Shown: positions 36,885-44,337, counted from the stretch's first letter. The stretch is DNA of 64,000 bases from Lactobacillales bacterium (GCA_031261705.1 JAISJD010000030.1:47791-111790), one strand, 5' to 3'. Notes: a model not told the origin generated them from the letters alone. Program-made: numbers and translations.

Positions 36885-38669
36885 ATGACAACATTTGAGG
36901 TAAAAGAAGAATTTTATTTAAACGAAAAACCGGTAAAATTGATTAGTGGGGCGATTCATTATTTTCGGATGACACCAGCACAATGGGAAGATAGCTTATA
37001 CAATTTAAAAGCACTTGGGGCCAACACAGTTGAAACTTATATTCCTTGGAATTTACATGAACCAGTCGAGGGAGAGTTTCATTTTGAAGAAAGTAACGAT
37101 ATAGAAGCGTTTATCAAGGTTGCTGAAAAATTGGGCTTACTGGTTATTTTACGTCCTACTGCCTATATCTGTGCTGAATGGGAATTTGGTGGTTTTCCAG
37201 CGTGGTTACTTCGTGAATCGGGCATGCGTTTTCGTTCAACAGATCCTCGTTTTATGGAAAAGGTACGCAATTATTTCAGCGTGCTCATTCCAAAAATTGC
37301 CAAATATCAAGTAACAAATGGTGGACTTGTGATTATGATGCAGATTGAAAATGAATATGGTTCCTATGGCATGGATAAGGAGTATCTTCGCCAAACACGC
37401 GATATAATGAAAGAGTTTGGGGTAGATGTGCCAATGTTTACCTCAGACGGTGCATGGGAGGAAGTTTTAGATGCGGGAACGCTGATTGACGAGGATATTT
37501 TAGTGACTGGAAATTTCGGCAGTCATTCTAAACAAAATGCAAAGAATCTTCAAAACTTTATGGCACGTCATGGAAAAAAATGGCCGATTATGTGTATGGA
37601 ATATTGGGACGGTTGGTTTAACCGTTGGGGTGAGGAAATTGTCAGACGTGATGCAGAAGATTTAGCACAAGAAATAAAAGTTATGCTTGAAATTGGTTCG
37701 TTAAATCTTTACATGTTCCACGGTGGGACAAATTTTGGTTTCTATAATGGTTGCTCCGTTCGTGACAACATTGATTTACCACAAGTCACAAGCTATGACT
37801 ATGATGCTTTGCTAACGGAATGGGGTGAACCCACGGAAAAGTATTATGCCGTACAACGAGTGATAAAAGAAGTGTGCCCAGAAGTATGGCAAGCAGAGCC
37901 ACGTAAAAAATTGCTGAAAAACTTAGGAACTTACCCATTAAAAGCGAGCGTTTCTCTATTCAATACAGTGGATACCATGGCAAAAGCACAGATCACCGAC
38001 TATCCGTTAACTATGGAGCAGGCAGGAACTGGCTATGGCTACATGCTTTATTCTATCAACTTGAAAAATTATCATCATGAAAATAAATTTAAAATTATTG
38101 AAGCAAGCGACCGTGCACAGATTTACACGGACGGTGAATTTTTAGTGACCCAATATCAAACGGAAATAAGTGAAGAGCTTGAAATTCATGGAAAAGAAGA
38201 GAAGGAAGAGATAGCAGTAGAGGTATTAATTGAGAATATGGGGCGGGTGAATTACGGCTATAAATTCAACTCACCTACTCAGTCAAAAGGGATTCGCCAA
38301 GGAATTATGCAGGATATTCATTTTCATCAAGGCTATACACAATACGCACTAGATATGAGTGGAGAACAGATTGCAGCTATTGACTTTACACGTCAGGAAA
38401 ACGCCGCACAACCGTCATTCTATGAGTTCCAACCAGAGTTAGCTGAAGTAGCAGATACCTTTATTGATTGTTCCGCTTTTGGAAAGGGCGTGGTGATTGT
38501 CAATGGAGTAAACCTTGGGCGTTATTGGCAACGTGGGCATATTCAATACTTGTATTGTCCAAAAGAATTTTTAACTGTCGGAAAAAATGAAGTCGTTGTT
38601 TTTGAAACCGAGGGAGTAGCAATTGAGAAATTAAATTTTAGTGCCACGCCGATTTATTCTGAAAAATAA
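36885..38669 (+). CDS. GH35 beta-galactosidase (BgaC-like)
   Basis: 594 residues without a signal peptide. GH35 barrel: LISGAIHYFRMTPAQWEDSL, GANTVETYIPWNLHEP, then the acid/base Glu157 in QIENEYGSYG and the nucleophile Glu239 in MCMEYWDGWFNRWG, then HGGTNFGFYNG. Beta-sandwich domains follow and contain NGVNLGRYWQRG. The closest known type is BgaC of streptococci, which prefers Gal-beta-1,3-GlcNAc; specificity here is inferred. The ATG at 36885 has GGAGAGGAAAAA upstream and is preferred to the ATG at 36753 inside ugl. Confidence 0.92.
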   Translation: MTTFEVKEEFYLNEKPVKLISGAIHYFRMTPAQWEDSLYNLKALGANTVETYIPWNLHEPVEGEFHFEESNDIEAFIKVAEKLGLLVILRPTAYICAEWEFGGFPAWLLRESGMRFRSTDPRFMEKVRNYFSVLIPKIAKYQVTNGGLVIMMQIENEYGSYGMDKEYLRQTRDIMKEFGVDVPMFTSDGAWEEVLDAGTLIDEDILVTGNFGSHSKQNAKNLQNFMARHGKKWPIMCMEYWDGWFNRWGEEIVRRDAEDLAQEIKVMLEIGSLNLYMFHGGTNFGFYNGCSVRDNIDLPQVTSYDYDALLTEWGEPTEKYYAVQRVIKEVCPEVWQAEPRKKLLKNLGTYPLKASVSLFNTVDTMAKAQITDYPLTMEQAGTGYGYMLYSINLKNYHHENKFKIIEASDRAQIYTDGEFLVTQYQTEISEELEIHGKEEKEEIAVEVLIENMGRVNYGYKFNSPTQSKGIRQGIMQDIHFHQGYTQYALDMSGEQIAAIDFTRQENAAQPSFYEFQPELAEVADTFIDCSAFGKGVVIVNGVNLGRYWQRGHIQYLYCPKEFLTVGKNEVVVFETEGVAIEKLNFSATPIYSEK

Positions 38670-38689
38670 GATAAAAAAGAAAATATAAA

Positions 38690-39113
38690 TGAATCAATTT
38701 CATAATTCATGTTTCTAAAAAAGCAAACACTTGTCCAATTTCAAAATATCCCATTTTTTTGAAATTACGCAGCTATTTCTTTTTCGGTAAATCTGTTTGC
38801 GACATTGAGAGTGGCGAGTTTCTTAGAGTGATAAGCTAATTGGATGAGTAAATGTTGGATTCTGACTTTTTCACCTTTGACAAATCGAGTTTGGTTCAAT
38901 TGATAAAACTGTTTTAGATAAGCATTTACGTGTTCTACCTTGTTGTAGAGATTATCCCAAGCGATACTTCTACGAGCAGGATTGGCATACTTTCGATAAT
39001 CATTTGTGTATAGGTGTTTTTGTCAACTACTATTATAACAAATGGGGAGGTTTCTTTTTTGATATTTTAAATTTCCTTGTGTAGCAAGGATTAAAAATTA
39101 TGAAATTGATTCA
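38690..39113. mobile_element. IS remnant or MITE-like element with 18-bp inverted termini
   Basis: TGAATCAATTTCATAATT (38690-38707) and its exact complement (39096-39113) bracket 424 bp containing the tail of a transposase gene on the minus strand. This is an internally deleted insertion sequence. The flanks do not show a clear target-site duplication. An inner hairpin AATTTCAAA/TTTGAAATT (38737-38766) ends the reading frame, and another (CCTTG/CAAGG) lies at 39075-39089. Confidence 0.7.
38765..39027 (-). pseudogene. Transposase, C-terminal fragment
   Basis: Minus-strand frame of about 87 codons with no plausible start, ending at TAA (complement of 38765-38767). The peptide contains LYTNDYRKYANPARRSIAWD, then NLYNKVEHVNAYLKQFYQL, RIQHLLIQLAYHSKKLATL and FTEKEIAA. 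The V-E-H-V-N-Y-L-K stretch followed by a KL-ending hydrophobic helix is typical of the end of DDE transposases. The catalytic N-terminal part is missing. Confidence 0.7.
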
Positions 39114-39135
39114 AATAGAAAACAGGTGACGTAGT

Positions 39136-39996
39136 TTAACTGCTTTGCCTGTGTTTCATGAGCAATTCAAACGAAGTGAGGTATTCTTTGGCATTGTCTT
39201 TATATCCGGTGAATTCTAAAATTTTAATATAGTCATAAATAGTTGGGTAGATTTTATTGTCTATGGCGGATTGAGCAATTAATGTATGAATTTCTAAAAT
39301 TATTTTTTCGTAAAGGAAATTATTTTTTGTAGCATATGAGATACCAAGGTTGCTAAATTCTAAGGCCGTCTTGTATAATTTATTTTTTATTAATAGATTG
39401 CTTGTATTTATCATTATATCTGTTTTTGTTTTTTCTATTTTTTCAGAATTATAGCGGGTGCACTTTGCGATGAGTTGTTGAGACAAAGAAATGACATCTT
39501 CAATCGGATAAATAAATAATGTGTTATTCAATAGGTTAATCTCATAAATTCCCCAATTATCACAGGAAGATAAATATTTTTTGAAGGAATCATATTTTCT
39601 AGAATGAATAATTTTACCATTTTTAAGAAACTCTATTATAGCATCTCCTAACAAAATCATTTGTGAGATTCGTTGAGAAGGACTGGAGACTTGTAGTTTG
39701 ATCAAAACATCTCTAGTTGTACAAATATTTTGATGATCATTAGAATTTACAGCACATACAAAATGATAGATAGCGGATTCTTCTTTTGAGAACATAGAAT
39801 TATTTAAAATTTCTTCAAATTCTGATAAGCTGACATTTAATTTTTTTAGCAAATAAATAAATTTATCATAGGAACAAAAATAATTGCCACTCTCTAATTC
39901 TGAAAGATTTGAGCGAGACATAATATTTTTAGATAATTCTTTTTGGGATAGTCCTTTGCCTTTTCTAATACTTCTGATAATTTCACCAATTTCCAT
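39136..39996 (-). CDS. Rgg/GadR/MutR-type transcriptional regulator
   Basis: 286 residues. N-terminal XRE helix-turn-helix (IGEIIRSIRKGKGLSQKELS, NIMSRSNLSELESGNYFCSYD), then an all-helical Rgg C-terminal domain with the hallmark NWGIYEINLLNNTLFIYPIED. Rgg proteins of the RNPP group sense short hydrophobic peptides inside the cell. The start codon is at 39996-39994, with AAAGGAGAAAA upstream; the longer frame to 40053 would add a 19-residue tail without a ribosome-binding site. It is divergent from the 22-codon peptide gene at 40106. Confidence 0.85.
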   Translation of the reverse strand: MEIGEIIRSIRKGKGLSQKELSKNIMSRSNLSELESGNYFCSYDKFIYLLKKLNVSLSEFEEILNNSMFSKEESAIYHFVCAVNSNDHQNICTTRDVLIKLQVSSPSQRISQMILLGDAIIEFLKNGKIIHSRKYDSFKKYLSSCDNWGIYEINLLNNTLFIYPIEDVISLSQQLIAKCTRYNSEKIEKTKTDIMINTSNLLIKNKLYKTALEFSNLGISYATKNNFLYEKIILEIHTLIAQSAIDNKIYPTIYDYIKILEFTGYKDNAKEYLTSFELLMKHRQSS

Positions 39997-40053
39997 ATAA
40001 TTTTCTCCTTTAAAAAATGACAAAATAAGGGACAAAAAATCATTGAACTGCAC

Positions 40054-40067
40054 TTATATTGTATAAT
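40054..40067 (+). promoter_or_regulatory. Candidate promoter region of the short peptide gene
   Basis: TATAAT at 40062-40067 within the palindrome TTATA-TTG-TATAA (40054-40066). The TTGAAC at 40043 is only 13 bases away, too close for a normal -35, so an activator such as Rgg would be needed. Confidence 0.4.
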
Positions 40068-40105
40068 GAAGATAAGGGCAACGCAAGCAGAAAGAAGAAG
40101 ATTTT

Positions 40106-40174
40106 ATGTTATTTTTCACTGTGATAGCACTTAGCAGTGGAATTGCTGTTTTAGGATGGGTTATTAATGTTTAG
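40106..40174 (+). CDS. Candidate short hydrophobic peptide (SHP-like signal), 22 codons
   Basis: ATG 40106 to TAG 40174. The peptide begins MLFFTVIAL and ends VLGWVINV, hydrophobic throughout and with no charged residue. Size, divergent position 109 bases from an rgg gene and hydrophobic C-terminus are what Rgg-SHP signalling pairs look like. Against it: the lysines usual at the SHP N-terminus are absent and the upstream site (GAAGAAG) is a weak ribosome-binding site. If real, the C-terminal 6-8 residues would be the active pheromone. Confidence 0.5.
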   Translation: MLFFTVIALSSGIAVLGWVINV

Positions 40175-40505
40175 TATGACAAAATAATGGAAAAAGGGGT
40201 GAAATTTTAGAGATTGATGTTAGTTTAATTTGATAAAAATAAACTAGAATTTTTTGAATACACAATGAATCATGTCTTTTATTGCAAAGTAGAGTATCTG
40301 ATAATTTTAAATGATGACCAACTAATAATTTTACACTGGATTAAAAAATCTGAATATTATCAACTAACTAAAAATCAATCGTTTCTTATAGACAAATTTG
40401 CGAGACAGTCGTACAACGCTTTTGTAAAACGATTTCATTGCATGTATAACATTACTAAACTATCCTTTAAAAAATTTTATAAGCATAAAGGAGAGTATAC
40501 TAGAA
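40175..40505 (+). other. AT-rich leader region between short peptide and ChW gene
   Basis: Holds the second copy of the 12-mer and, from 40265 to 40534, an open frame of 89 codons without a ribosome-binding site and without recognisable motifs. It may be a long 5' leader or a decayed gene. AAAGGAGAG at 40487-40495 belongs to the next gene. Confidence 0.4.
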
Positions 40506-41180
40506 ATGAATATTTTTATTTTAAACTTTTGTAAATTTAATAAAAAGACTAAACTAAACTTGAAATTATTTTTCGTAGGTCTGTTTTTGGTAATAGGCAT
40601 ACAATTTATACCTACTACAATTGTAAGGGCGGATGTTATAGTTCAAGGAACGATGCTAACAGATAAGGAATATTATGAATTAGTAGATATGGTTCCCGAG
40701 GGATACGCAATTGTTTCAAATGAAAGATATGAGTCATTAATTAGGCAAAGAGCGACAACGGGTTTATTTCACCAAGCTCATGTTCAAAATTATGGTTGGC
40801 TGCCAACTTATAATATAAGTAAAAATTTTGTAGGTACTGTGGGAAAAGGGTTGAGACTGGAAGCACTTAAATTAATATTTCAAAATATGAGTACAAATAT
40901 TTCTTATCGTGCTCATGTACAAAGTATTGGATGGCAATCTTGGGTGTCCAACGGTGGTATCGCAGGTACTACTGGCCGAAATTTGAGAATTGAAGCACTT
41001 CAAATAACAACTTCTGGGAAATTTGGGGTGTTTTATAGTGGTCATGTAGAAAGTATCGGTTGGGGTAAGTGGGTGAGCAGTGGAGCAACAACAATCGGTA
41101 GCGGTCAATTTATTGGGACGACTGGACAATCTAAACGTTTAGAGGCAGTAGACTTTATCTTGTATGAACAACAATTTTAA
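40506..41180 (+). CDS. Secreted protein with three ChW repeats
   Basis: 224 residues. A signal peptide (basic start, hydrophobic LFFVGLFLVIGIQFI, cleavage likely after VRA at about 43) is followed by a short domain LTDKEYYELVDMVPEGYAIV (51-70). Three clostridial hydrophobic W (ChW) repeats come next: HVQNYGWLP, HVQSIGWQSW and HVESIGWGKW, each followed by GTxGxxxRLEAL. ChW modules are thought to bind carbohydrates or proteins outside the cell. It ends within 16 bases of the next small secreted protein, so the two are co-transcribed. Confidence 0.8.
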   Translation: MNIFILNFCKFNKKTKLNLKLFFVGLFLVIGIQFIPTTIVRADVIVQGTMLTDKEYYELVDMVPEGYAIVSNERYESLIRQRATTGLFHQAHVQNYGWLPTYNISKNFVGTVGKGLRLEALKLIFQNMSTNISYRAHVQSIGWQSWVSNGGIAGTTGRNLRIEALQITTSGKFGVFYSGHVESIGWGKWVSSGATTIGSGQFIGTTGQSKRLEAVDFILYEQQF

Positions 41181-41196
41181 TTTGGAGGACATGAAT

Positions 41197-41487
41197 ATGA
41201 AAAGGAAATTAAGTATTCCATTGTTGCTACTGGCAGTTCTTTTTGGGGTTGTTGTCTTTAATATGAATGCTGTATCTGCTAATGGTGTGGATGAAACAGA
41301 TAAAGCAGCAATGTCATTTGAAGAAGTACCGTTTGAAGAGGAAGAGGTAAGTCCGAAAGCAAAGAAATTACCGCTACAAAAACGCCCGCCACTAACTCAA
41401 GAAGAATATGATGATTTAATTAGTCAACTACCTGAAGGGGCAGTGATTGTTGGTGATGTAGAAGTAATGCCGGGAGTGGTTAAATAA
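41197..41487 (+). CDS. Small secreted protein sharing a motif with the ChW protein
   Basis: 96 residues, unrecognised family. Signal peptide KRKLSIPLLLLAVLFGVVVF with likely cleavage after AVSA. An acidic stretch (EEVPFEEEE) and a basic/proline stretch precede LTQEEYDDLISQLPEGAVIV (66-85). That last motif matches the post-signal motif of the upstream ChW protein (LTxxEYxxL-PEG-IV). The ATG at 41197 has GGAGG eight bases upstream; the ATG at 41191 is too close to it. Confidence 0.7.
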   Translation: MKRKLSIPLLLLAVLFGVVVFNMNAVSANGVDETDKAAMSFEEVPFEEEEVSPKAKKLPLQKRPPLTQEEYDDLISQLPEGAVIVGDVEVMPGVVK

Positions 41488-41552
41488 TTTTTCACTGGAT
41501 TATCGCCAGCTCTTTTTAATAATGGAAAAACTAAGAATTAAACCTAAAAAGA

Positions 41553-41601
41553 AACCTCAGATAAGTCACAGAAATTGCGTGCTGAATGAGGTTCTTTTTT
41601 T
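41553..41601. terminator. Bidirectional terminator between small secreted protein and gntR
   Basis: AACCTCA (41553-41559) and TGAGGTT (41587-41593), with a T tract on the plus side and an A-rich tract on the other, between convergent genes. Confidence 0.65.
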
Positions 41602-41618
41602 CTGAGCAAAAGTAGAGC

Positions 41619-42323
41619 TTACTCGGCATCTACTTCTATTTTTGTTTTAAAATATTTCCAGTGTTTGTAGCTTATGATGTATTCGGCAACACTTCTGTCG
41701 GGTAAATAGGAATGCTTGACTTGTTTTACAACTGGCTCGCGAAAGCTCATGTTTAGTAAGTTGAGAATTTCTGCATTCTCTGGGAAAACAATCTCATTGG
41801 TTTCTACTGAAGAAAGAGAGTAGAGGTCAATTTGAAATTCCTTACGTACATAATCGTAGACACTGTCAAACTTAGAGAAATCATTCACTGGTTCTTTGAT
41901 TAATTTCACCGGTAAGTGTGTGATATGTACAAGGAAAGGAGCGCCTTTAACGGAACGTACCCGCTTGATTTTATAGTAGTAATCTGATTCATTTAGTCCA
42001 AGCTCTTTTAAGATTTCCGGTTCGTTTTCTTTTTCAACGGAAAGGACTTTGATTGTTTCAGCGTCTAAAGTGTGGTTTTCAATATCTGAAAATTTGACAC
42101 TTTTTGCGACCTTCGATTTTGAGACAAAGGTTCCCTTGCCTTGAATACGATAAAGATAGCCCGCATTTGTTAATTCATTGAGTGATTTTACAGCAGTAAT
42201 AGAGCTAACATTATATTTCTTTTTTAGGTCTGCTTCTGAATAAAATTTATCCCCAGGAATAAATTTATGATTTCTAATTTCAGAAAGTAGTTCCTGTTTA
42301 ATTTGTTCATATTTTGGAATCAA
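41619..42323 (-). CDS. GntR/HutC-family regulator (UTRA ligand domain)
   Basis: About 234 residues from TTG at 42323, or 252 from the ATG at 42377. The winged helix is IPKYEQIKQELLSEI to NVSSITAVKSLNELTNAGYLYRIQGKGTFVSKS; the UTRA sugar-binding domain follows (YYYKIKRVRSVKGAPFLVHITHLP, VFPENAEILNLLNM, SVAEYIISYKHW). TTG 42323 is favoured because GGAG lies upstream and the protein then begins right at the DNA-binding domain. The ATG at 42377 has no such site and lies in an operator palindrome. It probably represses the flanking uronate genes until a sugar ligand binds. Confidence 0.88.
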   Translation of the reverse strand: MIPKYEQIKQELLSEIRNHKFIPGDKFYSEADLKKKYNVSSITAVKSLNELTNAGYLYRIQGKGTFVSKSKVAKSVKFSDIENHTLDAETIKVLSVEKENEPEILKELGLNESDYYYKIKRVRSVKGAPFLVHITHLPVKLIKEPVNDFSKFDSVYDYVRKEFQIDLYSLSSVETNEIVFPENAEILNLLNMSFREPVVKQVKHSYLPDRSVAEYIISYKHWKYFKTKIEVDAE

Positions 42324-42370
42324 CGTTCGTTCATCTCCGTATAAATTTTTCTTCGTTATGTCACTCAAGG

Positions 42371-42382
42371 ATAACATGTTAA
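42371..42382. promoter_or_regulatory. Candidate GntR operator, site 3 (gntR autoregulation)
   Basis: ATAACATGTTAA, identical to the 12-mer at 42529. It overlaps the upstream-most ATG of gntR on the minus strand. Confidence 0.6.
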
Positions 42383-42412
42383 TCTTGTTTTCGCAACTTC
42401 TTTCATAAAAAT

Positions 42413-42427
42413 TGAAATCGTTTCAAA
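42413..42427. promoter_or_regulatory. cre-like palindrome TTGAAA-TCG-TTTCAA
   Basis: A perfect palindrome around CG in the gntR/kduI intergenic region. It resembles CcpA sites but is about one base short of the usual centre spacing, so assignment is tentative. Confidence 0.3.
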
Positions 42428-42485
42428 TAAAAAATGGTCAATGATTGAATAATCGTTAAATATCATAGAAAAGTATAATAAAGGG

Positions 42486-42514
42486 TTTACATAAAAATTA
42501 ACATATGATATATT
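42486..42514 (+). promoter_or_regulatory. kduI: kduI promoter with operator site 4 in the spacer
   Basis: TTTACA (42486-42491), 17 bases, TATATT (42509-42514). TTAACATATGAT (42498-42509), a variant of the locus palindrome, sits between the two boxes. Confidence 0.65.
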
Positions 42515-42528
42515 ATTTTTAGATAAAT

Positions 42529-42540
42529 ATAACATGTTAA
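42529..42540. promoter_or_regulatory. Candidate GntR operator, site 5
   Basis: ATAACATGTTAA, 15 bases after the kduI -10 box, identical to site 3. Sites 4 and 5 lie 31 bases apart, about three helical turns, suitable for cooperative binding. Confidence 0.65.
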
Positions 42541-42595
42541 CTTTAACAGATAGAGTAAGAAATTTATGACAGGTGAAATGAAAAGAGGGAAATTC

Positions 42596-43435
42596 ATGCA
42601 AAGTATGGAAACAAGATATACCCACAGCCCAGAAGATATTCGTCATTATTCAACGGAACAGCTACGAAAAGAGTTTTTAGTAGAAAAAAATTTTGTCCCA
42701 GGGGAAGTGTGCTTAACCTACACCCATAATGATCGGATGATTTTTGGTGGGGTGACACCAACGACTGAAAGATTATCTATCACTTTAAATAAAGAACTGG
42801 GCGTGGAGTATTTCTTAGAACGTCGTGAGCTTGGGGTAATCAATATTGGTGGTGATGGTTTCATTGAAATTGATGGGGATAAGGAATTGATGAAGAAACA
42901 GGACGGCTACTATATTGGGAAAGAAACACGTTCAATTTGGTTTTCATCAGTCGATTCAGAAAACCCTGCAAAGTTCTATATTAGTTCTGTTCCAGCCCAT
43001 CATAAATATCCAAATGTGAAGATTAGCATTGATAAGATTCAACCGATGGAAACGGGGGAACCGTTAACGTTGAATGAACGGAAAATTTATCAATACATTC
43101 ATCCAAACGTTTGTGAAAGCTGTCAACTGCAAATGGGTTATACGATTCTTGAGCCGGGAAGCTCATGGAACACTATGCCATGCCACACACACGAACGTCG
43201 CATGGAGGCGTATGTTTACTTTGACATGGAGGAAGACACACGGATTTTTCACATGCTGGGAAAACCTGACGAAACCAAGCACCTAGTCATGAGTAATGAG
43301 CAAGCGACTATTTCGCCAAGTTGGTCGATTCATACTGGCGTGGGAACGAGCAACTATTCTTTTATCTGGGCAATGTGTGGGGAAAATATCACGTATACAG
43401 ATATGGATATGGTGCCAATGGACGAATTGAAATAA
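42596..43435 (+). CDS. kduI: 5-keto-4-deoxyuronate isomerase
   Basis: 279 residues, cupin fold. It isomerises 5-keto-4-deoxyuronate (from unsaturated uronic acids) to 2,5-diketo-3-deoxygluconate. The zinc ligands are in MPCHTHERRMEAYVYF, with the later histidine in SPSWSIHTGVGTSNYSFIWAM. The starting MQSMETRYTHSPEDIRHY and length fit the family. The ATG at 42596 has GAGGGA five bases upstream; the ATGs at 42566 and 42578 do not. It is followed by kduD after 15 bases. Confidence 0.95.
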   Translation: MQSMETRYTHSPEDIRHYSTEQLRKEFLVEKNFVPGEVCLTYTHNDRMIFGGVTPTTERLSITLNKELGVEYFLERRELGVINIGGDGFIEIDGDKELMKKQDGYYIGKETRSIWFSSVDSENPAKFYISSVPAHHKYPNVKISIDKIQPMETGEPLTLNERKIYQYIHPNVCESCQLQMGYTILEPGSSWNTMPCHTHERRMEAYVYFDMEEDTRIFHMLGKPDETKHLVMSNEQATISPSWSIHTGVGTSNYSFIWAMCGENITYTDMDMVPMDELK

Positions 43436-43450
43436 GAAAAGGGGAGAAAA

Positions 43451-44254
43451 ATGGAGTTTAAAATGGATATGTTTCGTTTAGACGGGAAAGTGGCGCTAGT
43501 CACAGGAGCAGTTTACGGCATTGGTTTTGAAATTGCTAAAGCATTGGCAACAGCGGGAGCAACGCTTGTTTTCAATAATTTATCCCAAGAATCTGTGGAT
43601 AAAGGGCTTGAAAATTATAAAAAAGTGGGGATTGACGCGAAAGGTTACGTTTGTGATGTGACTGATGAAGAAGCCGTACAAAAAATGGTACAACAAATTA
43701 AAGAAGAAGTTGGCGTTATTGATATTTTGGTGAATAACGCTGGAATTATCAAGCGCATTCCAATGGTTGAGATGTCAGCAAGCGACTTTCGCCAAGTAGT
43801 AGATGTGGACTTAAATGCCCCATTTATTCTAGCTAAAGCCGTTCTTCCAGATATGATTACTAAAGGTGGCGGAAAAATCATCAATATTTGTTCCATGATG
43901 AGTGAGCTAGGTCGTGAAACCGTGAGTGCATACGCTGCCGCAAAGGGTGGACTCAAGATGTTAACGAGAAATATCGCCTCTGAATATGGGCAATACAACA
44001 TTCAATGTAATGGAATTGGACCTGGCTATATTGCTACACCACAAACGGCACCACTACGTGAAGAACAAGAAAATGGAGAGCGTCATCCGTTCGATCAATT
44101 CATTGTTGGACGAACACCAGCTGCACGTTGGGGAGAAACCACTGACTTAGCAGGCCCAGCAGTATTCCTAGCCTCAAGTGCCTCAGATTTTGTGAATGGA
44201 CATGTGTTATACGTTGACGGAGGTATTTTAGCTTATATTGGGAAACAACCTTAA
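43451..44254 (+). CDS. kduD: 2-deoxy-D-gluconate / 2,5-diketo-3-deoxygluconate dehydrogenase (SDR)
   Basis: 267 residues, short-chain dehydrogenase. NAD-binding TGAVYGIG near residue 19-26, NNAG, and the catalytic Ser/Tyr/Lys in ICSMMSELGRETVSAYAAAKGG. It reduces the KduI product to 2-keto-3-deoxygluconate. The adjacent kduI makes KduD more likely than a generic gluconate 5-dehydrogenase. Shares the kduI promoter and ends at a terminator convergent with add. Confidence 0.93.
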   Translation: MEFKMDMFRLDGKVALVTGAVYGIGFEIAKALATAGATLVFNNLSQESVDKGLENYKKVGIDAKGYVCDVTDEEAVQKMVQQIKEEVGVIDILVNNAGIIKRIPMVEMSASDFRQVVDVDLNAPFILAKAVLPDMITKGGGKIINICSMMSELGRETVSAYAAAKGGLKMLTRNIASEYGQYNIQCNGIGPGYIATPQTAPLREEQENGERHPFDQFIVGRTPAARWGETTDLAGPAVFLASSASDFVNGHVLYVDGGILAYIGKQP

Positions 44255-44287
44255 TTGATAGCTGTCATTGATTAAGTGCATTTTATA

Positions 44288-44337
44288 AAATAGAACTGTA
44301 AATAGTTTCCTAGACGATTTACAGTTCTATTTCTTTT
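44288..44337. terminator. Bidirectional terminator between kduD and add
   Basis: AAATAGAACTGTAAAT (44288-44303) pairs perfectly with ATTTACAGTTCTATTT (44317-44332), between convergent genes. Confidence 0.9.

Larger units (their letters stand above)
40017..40187 (+). repeat. Direct 12-mer repeat flanking the short peptide gene
   Basis: ATGACAAAATAA occurs at 40017-40028 and again at 40176-40187. The first copy lies between the two divergent starts, the second right after the peptide gene. They are candidate binding sites for the Rgg regulator. A related GGGACAAAAAA follows the first copy. Confidence 0.45.

Noticed and set aside
40265..40534. 89-codon open frame between the short peptide and the ChW gene
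   Set aside because: No ribosome-binding site, no recognisable motif, biased to the AT-rich background, and overlaps the well-supported ChW gene start by 29 bases. Kept only as a possible decayed gene or leader.
40872..41129. Minus-strand open frame inside the ChW gene
   Set aside because: Shadow of the repeated ChW coding sequence, no ribosome-binding site.
42413..42427. Firm CcpA site in the kduI/gntR gap
   Set aside because: TTGAAA-TCG-TTTCAA is palindromic but one base short of the cre spacing; listed only as cre-like.
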